A DNA stretch of 64,000 nt from Triplophysa rosa (taxonomy: Eukaryota > Chordata > Actinopteri > Cypriniformes > Nemacheilidae), in contig NC_079890.1 in the NCBI RefSeq assembly GCF_024868665.1, forward strand, positions 30,448,179 through 30,512,178, read 5' to 3'. A program made the translations under genes and the position numbers. The notes beneath the pieces were generated by a model. That model was given only the letters and a program-made list of their open reading frames with translations. It did not search any database and was not told the origin of the DNA. Shown in pieces: positions 58,088-64,000 of the stretch; within the stretch, counting starts at the first letter, position 1, and each line of letters opens with the position of its first letter.

Positions 58088-59529
58088 CAAGTTGACTTAA
58101 AAATAAATGCGAAAAAATATTCACTGGAAAGAAAAAAAGCGTGACAACCAGACCTGTTTTTCCCTACACACAAGAATCCTGTCAACCTGTTCTTTATTTA
58201 TACCCTATTCCAGTTGTTCTTGAAAGACCTTGTGGTGTTGGTTTCTTAATGTATGAATATTAACAATCAATTATGAAACTCAAATTGTGGGATCAGACTG
58301 ATAGCCAAAACAAGGAAACAAGTTGCCCTACCTCTGCCTGAGTAAAAATGTTGACGTAGGGGAAACGGACGAGTAATTGGGCCCTTCTCTGAGGCAGGTG
58401 CACCCGGGGCTACCCTCAGGCAACATTACCAGGAGCCATGGAAAACAGTGCCGTAATTACCCTGCATAGGGTTTCACTTCTCTGTAATGCTGCAGCTGTT
58501 ATGGAATGAAGAGTGACATCTCTCTCTCTCCCTCTGGCACATTCGTACTCATCGAGTCTAAACATGCAGGTGTAGGTCAGAGTTAGACCAGGTGAGAAAA
58601 GATGAGCCATAATTAAACAGTGACTTGATAAAAAATCCTGTTTGATTTTGGGTTTTTTTGGTTGCCAGCTCTGAGCTTTGTCCCAGTCCCTTCTGCCGAT
58701 AGCCAGCTATCAGGCTGATAGACAGTAACACACATTTAATGTGATTAATATTGACATCGAAAATGGAAGAAAGAATTAGCCGTAAACAGGCCTCGGTGCC
58801 CTGCCTCCCGGTATGGATCTGCTAGGGGTGAAGTAGGGTGGAAGGCAATTTTGTGTTTACACTGCCTGCAACGCTAATAGATTAGCCCATCACAGGATAA
58901 CTCGTCCCAAACAAACACTAATACTCATGCCAAATTGATGCTCATAGCCATCAATAATGTGCCTGCTTCAGGCGATTGATGTGAAATTAACCTTCATTTA
59001 GAGATTCTGTACTATCGCTTACAGTCCTGATAACAGCACAGCTTGATTAAAGAGATTGAATTGTGCTGCACATTTAGCAAGCGTTTCAATTAATGTTAAG
59101 GTTATTTCGTTAGCATGCCAAAGGTTGGTATATCAGAGTTTGTGCTATGTTGAGTCTTTTTCTGACAGGTTCAAGCCTTCTAGTTTATATTGGTAAAGTA
59201 AAATAAAAATATGTCATTCATTTACAATGTATTTGTATATATCCAATGTATGAGTCAATAAGTCAGAAGTCTGACTGTGATTATTATTAATGATTATTTT
59301 AAATAATTGATTTGAATAATAAATGGAAAATCCATAAGATCCCAGAACTGATTGTAATTCCTTCAATACTGTTTGAAAGGGATCTCAGGGTGAGACCTTA
59401 AGATGATAGTTTTTAAAATGCCAAAATAAGAGTTTTGTACACTCTAAACATGCTAGATACTTTTTAGATTTGTTTTACACTATAATAATATAATTTGTGT
59501 TATTCCAAAGTTTGATGAGTTTTTTTTAT
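58088..59529. other. Unique DNA, candidate conserved non-coding segment 58670-59110
   Basis: No gene is supported. The 58670-59110 part is unique and rich in motifs such as AATGTGATTAATATTGACAT, CTAATAGATTAGCCCATCAC, GGCGATTGATGTGAAATTAA and TTTCAATTAATGTTAAGG. Such clustered ATTA/TGAT cores in complex sequence are typical of vertebrate developmental enhancers. A (CT)n stretch lies near 58520-58532. Confidence 0.4.
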
Positions 59530-59655
59530 TTATTTAGACAATGAGGGTGGGGACTTGACTGGAGGTGAGGGCCTGGAATCGTCCCGGTTGACCAGGTAGC
59601 TCACCATCTCACGAAAGCCCAGAGTCTTCAGCAACCGGGTCTCACTGGCGTTTAG
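59530..59655 (-). other. Possible 3' coding or retroposed fragment fused to an LTR
   Basis: Directly after the LTR homology the minus strand reads NASETRLLKTLGFREMVSYL, then VNRDDSRPSPPVKSPPSLSK and a stop. AATAAATAAAAAAAA follows the stop. A possible splice acceptor (AAACGCCAG) precedes the readable part. I do not recognise the protein. It may be a retroposed transcript end, part of the retroelement body, or chance. Confidence 0.25.
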
Positions 59656-59976
59656 GTTTAGGCAAGGCAAGACAAACACATGGCACGATGAACAAGCAAG
59701 GTAACAATGCAAAACGAATGAGCACAGGACAATAGACACGAGGGCATTTTAAAGGGGAACTAACAAGGGAGATAACAATGGGCGGGTGTGGGTAATGAGA
59801 CACAGGCGGGAAGCTAAACGAGGAAACGAGAGGAGCGGGGCCAAAGATGAGACCGGAGAGAACGCATATTATGTCAAGACAACAATAATGTCTCTCCCCA
59901 CACAAAACATGAGGCTCTGCCATGATCCTGCCACAAGACCAAGAAAGTCATGACATGATGAGGCAGAATCATGACA
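59650..59976 (-). mobile_element. Second LTR of the 26623 family, partial
   Basis: On the minus strand it begins TGTCATGATTCTGCCTC, repeats the terminal palindrome (GGCAGGATCATGGCAG), then CTCTCCGGTCTCATC, CTCATTACCCACACCCGCC and GTCCTGTGCTCATTCG, in the same order as the solo LTR at 26617-29113. It lacks the two insertions found there and so shows what the empty sites look like. Homology fades near 59650 and the LTR's 3' end is not found. Confidence 0.75.
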
Positions 59977-60136
59977 GATGATGACTGGACATTCTGCTAA
60001 ACCAACAAGTTTATTGATCTATGTGATATACAGTAGATGAGCAAGCTTTGCATTATATTCCCGTTTCGTTAGTCATAAAACTGCAATGCTGAATGCTCAC
60101 ATTCACACTTTTATGCATTAATTTATTTAGAGGTTA

Positions 60137-60648
60137 TGTAAGGGATAATGTACAGGCAGCCAGTTGTTATCGCCAGTTGTAAGCCCCGACAGTGTGTATC
60201 AGACTTGTCACGCTGAAGGGGCTTATTTCGCGATAACAGCCGGCTGCTTGTACATTATCCCACTTATTACATGGCTACTTGCCACATGAGAAATAAACTG
60301 GACATAAAATGTGAATTTGAAATATTTTATTAGCTCATTTTTACCGAATGCAGACCTTCCGCGAGGAAAAGCCGCTTAGTTTTGGTTTTAAAGTAAGAAA
60401 CGACGTTCAAAGGTCACAAACAGGCAAATTGCTTTAATCACTTGTAAATATAATGTCATATGTTATTAAAAGACATATTTATAATTCATTTTTGTGTAAT
60501 ATTAAACTGCCCCTCTCAAAATGATTTGCAGCATCCGGGTTACAGGGTGTTATTAGTTTTGAGCAGTTGTTATTTGAAAATAACAACCCTTGGAATGTCG
60601 TGACTGGCCAATCAGAATCAAGCATTCAAATGAGCCGTGTAATAAGCA
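60137..60648. repeat. Palindromic cyprinid repeat, long copy
   Basis: GTAAGGGATAATGTACAGGC opens, followed by AGCCAGTTGTTATCGCC, which pairs with GCGATAACAGCCGGCTGC before GTACATTATCCC. After CTTGCCACATGAG there is about 300 bp of additional sequence, then GACTGGCCAATCAGAATCAA and GAGCCGTGTAATAAG. The copy at 18766-19013 lacks that 300 bp. Confidence 0.75.
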
Positions 60649-60930
60649 TGCATAGTAAAGGTTAAGTAAATTTGTAATGAAAACAACATTTAAAAGAATA
60701 ATCTATTATTCGAAAAAGAAAAAAAAGGAAGTTTTGCGTAGGCTAATTCAAAAGCTTGCAAATTGAAACTGAGAATGTGGAGTCGTCTGCATCTAAATGC
60801 AAATTTAAAGTTGAAAATTACTTTGATCAAAATAATTAACAAAAAAATACAACGCGTTTTGATCGCTTGATCAAAATTTGATCGCTTACTCATCTTTAAA
60901 ATGGGTTGTATGTTTCTGTATGGACCCTTA
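60649..60930. other. AT-rich unique DNA
   Basis: No gene is recognised. Confidence 0.5.
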
Positions 60931-61242
60931 CACACACACACACACACACACACGCACAGGCTTTGGTTGACTATCCCCGTGGGGACAGTCCATAGGCGTA
61001 ATGTTTTTTATACTGTACAAACTGTATATTCTATCCCCTATCCCTAACCCTATCCCTAAACCTAAAGATCATAGAACACTTTTTGCATTTTTAGATTTGT
61101 AAAAAATATTGTTCTGTATAATTTATTAGCTTTTTTGCCTGTGGGGACCAAAATTGAGGTGACACGAGTCCCCATGTGTTGGTGTGTATTCAGGTTTAGG
61201 TCCTCACCGGGATATACAAACATGAACACACACACACACACA
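60931..61242 (-). repeat. Microsatellite-bracketed repeat, copy 2 (inverted)
   Basis: A core at 60959-61225 lies between (CA)n tracts at 60931-60958 and 61226-61242. On the minus strand it follows copy 1 (55275-55492) from TTCATGTTTGTATATCCCGG to GGTTTAGGGATAGGG. It continues about 50 bp further through TATACAGTTTGTACAG before meeting the second tract. A 20-bp internal segment is inverted relative to copy 1. Confidence 0.85.
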
Positions 61243-61852
61243 GCGTAAACAATAGCTTTTATTTTCATGAAGAAAAATATTTCGTTCTAATTGCACTTGC
61301 TGCTTTGTGTTTTTCTGCATTTATAAATAATAAAACATGTATTTTCCTTGAAAATTTTGTCTTTGTCATTTAAAAAGATCTATATAATAATAACCCAATG
61401 ATAGCTTTTTCATTTGTATTGTCAGCATTTCTCTCATTTTTCCTGTCTGTTCATAATTTCCAGTGCATTCATAATGTCAGTCCCAGGTCACGGTCGTAAA
61501 TATAAAACATATGTTTTATTTACACGCGGTGTAGAGTAAAATCATCATACTGTATATAAACGCACGATGTTCACGTTTTTTTTTTTGCACTTTTTTTTAG
61601 ATTTAATGCATGCAAAGGTTAAATAATGTATACAATTATAAATAAATGTGGACACTATTTATTTGGCCATTTATTTCCGTATTCCGTTTGACAATATTTA
61701 GCTCAAGATGATCAAGGAAAAAGTTTTGTTCTTAATGCACCTCATAGCTGTTTGTTGTTCTGCATTTACCAAAGAAAATAAGTAATAGAATAAAATAAAA
61801 TAAAAAACGAAATACGCCAAGGTCATGGATCCCAGGGATTGCACATACTTAG
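61243..61852. other. AT-rich unique DNA
   Basis: No gene recognised; it adjoins the truncated end of the gypsy pol remnant. Confidence 0.5.
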
Positions 61853-62806
61853 AACTTGCACATATTCAATCCAGGTGAGTTGCTGGCTCCATGAATTCGG
61901 GTTGTGGGATGTCATACAATGGAGCGCGCGTTCGAGATCCTGGTTAGCCCGCTCGCATTGCCCATTGGTCTGAGGGTGAAAACCTGTGGATAGACTTGCA
62001 GTGGCCCCGATCTGTCTACAAAATTCTTTCCAGAACCGGGAGGTAAACTGGGGACCCATGTCGGAAACTACATCAATCGGCAACCCATGGAGACGGAAGA
62101 CGTGATCCACCAGTAGTTGAGCAGTCTCCCGGACTGAGGGGAGTTTGGGCAGGGGGACAAAATGGACCGCCTTGGAGAAATGATCCACCACCGACAGGAT
62201 TACGCTGTTACCACTGGAAGAGGGGAGCCCAGTGACAAAATTAAGGATGAGAAGGAATGGGCAAGTGGCAGAGCAAACCAGCCGGTGGACGGTGAGCAGT
62301 CTTGTTTTGAGCGCAAGTCGAGCAGGATAACACAAACTGTTTGACATCTGTGACCAAGGTGGGCCACCAAAAACGCTGACGGATGGCAGCCAGCGTTCCC
62401 AGAATTCCTGGATGGGAGACAAACTTGGACTAATGACTCCACCAAAGGACATCAGGATGCAGCGCAACCGGCACGACAAGCCGACCCGCCGGACACTCTT
62501 CCGGCACTTGTACCCCTCGTCCTGCCTCCTTAACCCGTTGTTCGACACCCCAAGAGAGAGCCCCGACCACCACCCCCTTGGGGAGGATGGCCTTGGCCGT
62601 GAGCTCCCTCTCGGATGGCTCGAACAGCCGGGAGAGCGCATCAGGTTTTGTGTTTTTGGACCTAGGATGGAACGAAAGTGTAAAGTTAAAACGGTCAAAG
62701 AAGAGTGACCAGCGGCCTGGCGAGCACTCAGCCTCTTGGTGGAACGGACATACTCCAAGTTTTTGTGGTCCGTCCACACCAGGAAGGGCTGCGCTGCTCC
62801 CTCCAA
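61853..62806 (-). pseudogene. Gypsy RNase H end and integrase fragment
   Basis: The frame opens with the RNase H end FLVWTDHKNLEYVRSTKRL (8-26), shifts out of register for residues about 32-182 (the native text, FHPRSKNTKPDALSRLF, is in another frame at about 62650-62700), then returns with the integrase core from about 183. Of the DDE triad, the first position is Asn in LNFVTGLP (189) where Asp is usual. The second Asp is present in VVSDMGPQF (249) and the Glu in NGQCERAN (285). The zinc-binding N-terminal domain is scrambled by the frameshift. The last residues (VLSMCNPWDP) come from flanking DNA. Confidence 0.85.
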
Positions 62807-62824
62807 CCAGTGACACCACTCGCC

Positions 62825-63200
62825 CTAGGCCAGCCCGACCGCTAGCAGTTCTCGATTGCCGATATCGTAGTTATGTTCAGCAGGGCTTAGGCGATGAGAG
62901 AAGAAGGCACAGAGGTGAACCTTTCCATTGAGAGAGGAGCACTGTGACAAAACCGCGCCTACCCCGACCTCCGATGCGTCCACCTCGACGATGAACTGCG
63001 ACTTGGGTTCTGGAAAACAGAGCACAGGTGCAGAGACAAAATGGGACTTAAGATTGTCAAAGGCTACCTGAGCTTGTGTGTTTCATTTGAAGAGTATTTT
63101 AGTGGAGGTTAACGTTGTCAGCGGTGCAGCAATCTGACCAAAACCTCCTGATGAAACGCGGTAAAAATTGGCGAATCCCAGGAAACGCTGCAGGGCTTAG
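62825..63200 (-). pseudogene. Gypsy RT connection and RNase H fragment
   Basis: From about 63200 the frame reads FLGFANFYR, then [15 protein letters not shown], a TGA stop, and [13 protein letters not shown]. It continues to [20 protein letters not shown], where the VDAS Asp is the first RNase H catalytic residue, and ALSP-like [20 protein letters not shown] (the expected Glu in RE is kept). A TAG at 62825-62827 follows AVGLA, where a Leu/Glu-type continuation is normal. It is clearly inactivated. Confidence 0.85.
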
Positions 63201-63260
63201 TAAGCGCTGGAGAACCTGTCTGACGTGCTGGGCGTGTTCCTGGAGAGAGGGAGAGAAATT

Positions 63261-63992
63261 TTAAATATCGTCCAGGTACACAAAAACAAAGCGATTAAGC
63301 ATGTCACCCAGCACGGCGTTGACTAGGCCCTGGAAGACGGCAGGAGCATTGGTCAGACCAAACGGAAGTACCAAATACTCGAAATGTTCCGTGGGTGTAT
63401 TGAACGCCGTTTTCCACTCATCTCCCTCTCGGATGTGCACTGGGTGGTACGCGTTGCGGAGGTCTAGTTTGGTAAAGACCCAGGCTCCCTGCAATAATTC
63501 AAAGGCAGACGACATTTTGGGTAAAAGATATCTATGTTTGACAGTTATGTCGTTCAAACCTCGATAATCAATACAGGGACACAGGGAGCCGTCCTTCTTC
63601 TGGACAAAGAAGAAACCCGCAACCGCGGGAGAGGAAGAGTGTCGAATGAGCCCAGCTTGCAATGACTCTTGAATGTATTTGTCCATGGCCTCTATTTCAG
63701 GAGCTGACAGGGAAAAAAGGCGTCCCCTGGGTGGAGAATTGCCTGGGAGAAGATCTATGGCACAGTCGTAGGGGCGATGCGGAGGTAAGGAGGTGGCTCG
63801 TGACTTGCTGAAAACTGCCTGCAGGTCGTGGTATTCCCTTGGAACCCCCGCCAAATCGACCGCTTCAGCCTGCAACACAGAAGAAACGGAAACAGGAGAG
63901 GAAGCGGCACCCAGGCATGACACGTAACAAGACGGACTCCAGGCTAAAACTGAATTATTAACCCAATCTAGGTGAGGATTGTGCTGTAACAA
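63261..63992 (-). pseudogene. Gypsy reverse transcriptase fragment
   Basis: The 243-codon frame starts within the protease-RT linker ([11 protein letters not shown]), followed by [12 protein letters not shown] (73-84), [18 protein letters not shown] (130-147), [11 protein letters not shown] (175-185, first catalytic Asp at 177), [13 protein letters not shown] (209-221) and the active-site YLDD (239-242). A TAA follows DDI directly, where the family continues with hydrophobic residues. Just beyond, around 63195-63205, sequence jumps from the LQRLL region to an [12 protein letters not shown] region in another frame. This implies a deletion of the intervening connection segment, roughly 50 residues by family comparison. 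Confidence 0.9.
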
Positions 63993-64000
63993 CCAAGGAT

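Larger units (their letters stand above)
61853..64000 (-). mobile_element. Decayed Ty3/gypsy retrotransposon pol region, both ends incomplete
   Basis: Minus-strand frames give, in order, the end of protease, reverse transcriptase, RNase H and integrase, the Ty3/gypsy order. The 5' part runs past the window end; the 3' part stops abruptly about 40 residues after the integrase glutamate, so the integrase C terminus and 3' LTR are missing. Stops, frameshifts and an internal deletion interrupt the frame. It is a dead fragment. Confidence 0.9.

Overview
This window looks like non-coding chromosomal DNA of a teleost fish, most probably a cyprinid. It is AT-rich, has no convincing host protein-coding exon, and carries no rRNA, tRNA, CRISPR or operon-like gene arrangement. 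The main evidence is the repeat content. There are nine copies or fragments of the short inverted repeat that begins TTAAAGGGATAGTTCACCC, a very common cyprinid repeat that I tentatively compare with the Angel-type elements. There are also L2/CR1-like LINE tails ending in ATTGA repeats, hAT-like and TTAA-type (piggyBac-like) non-autonomous elements, fish-type Ty3/gypsy LTR pieces, and GT/CT microsatellites. No host gene can be named; the window may be intergenic or lie inside a large intron.

Layout. 1-8044: unique DNA with Angel-like copies (1928-2118, 2196-2559), a TTAA element (4864-5261), a foldback with telomere-like interior motifs (5670-6113) and a second foldback (6949-7293). 8045-9631: a hAT-like element with an 8-bp target duplication, itself invaded by a second element with its own 8-bp duplication. 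9915-11151: two LINE 3' ends on the minus strand and a SINE/LINE tail. 11591-13328: the 3' end of an LTR retroelement on the minus strand (LTR, purine tract, and a GC-rich ORF built from three tandem-repeat arrays). 13430-26550: mostly unique, with scattered MITEs. 26556-29250: a three-level nest, namely an Angel-like element holding a solo LTR, which holds a TA-flanked element and a TTAA-flanked element; the last keeps what looks like the first coding exon of its autonomous relative.

29250-42990: mostly unique, with a TA-flanked composite element (38730-40272) and LINE remnants. 42990-44425: a 5'-truncated L2-like LINE with a readable reverse transcriptase fragment. 44517-46040: a possible LTR-like block. 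46802-47816: a hAT-like element with a perfect 8-bp duplication. 49344-49983: an Angel-like copy and a small MITE. 50000-59500: mostly unique DNA with microsatellites. One repeat family, bracketed by GT/CA microsatellites, occurs at 55239-55616 and again inverted at 60931-61242. 59540-59976: a second LTR of the 26623 family, which serves as an unoccupied reference for the nested insertions. 61850-64000: a decayed Ty3/gypsy pol gene on the minus strand running off the window end.

The most useful results are reconstructions from the sequence itself: target-site duplications that give insertion order, paralogous empty sites, and a 20-bp segment inverted between two copies of one repeat. Several unique segments rich in homeodomain-like AT motifs could be conserved non-coding elements, but only cross-species comparison could show that.
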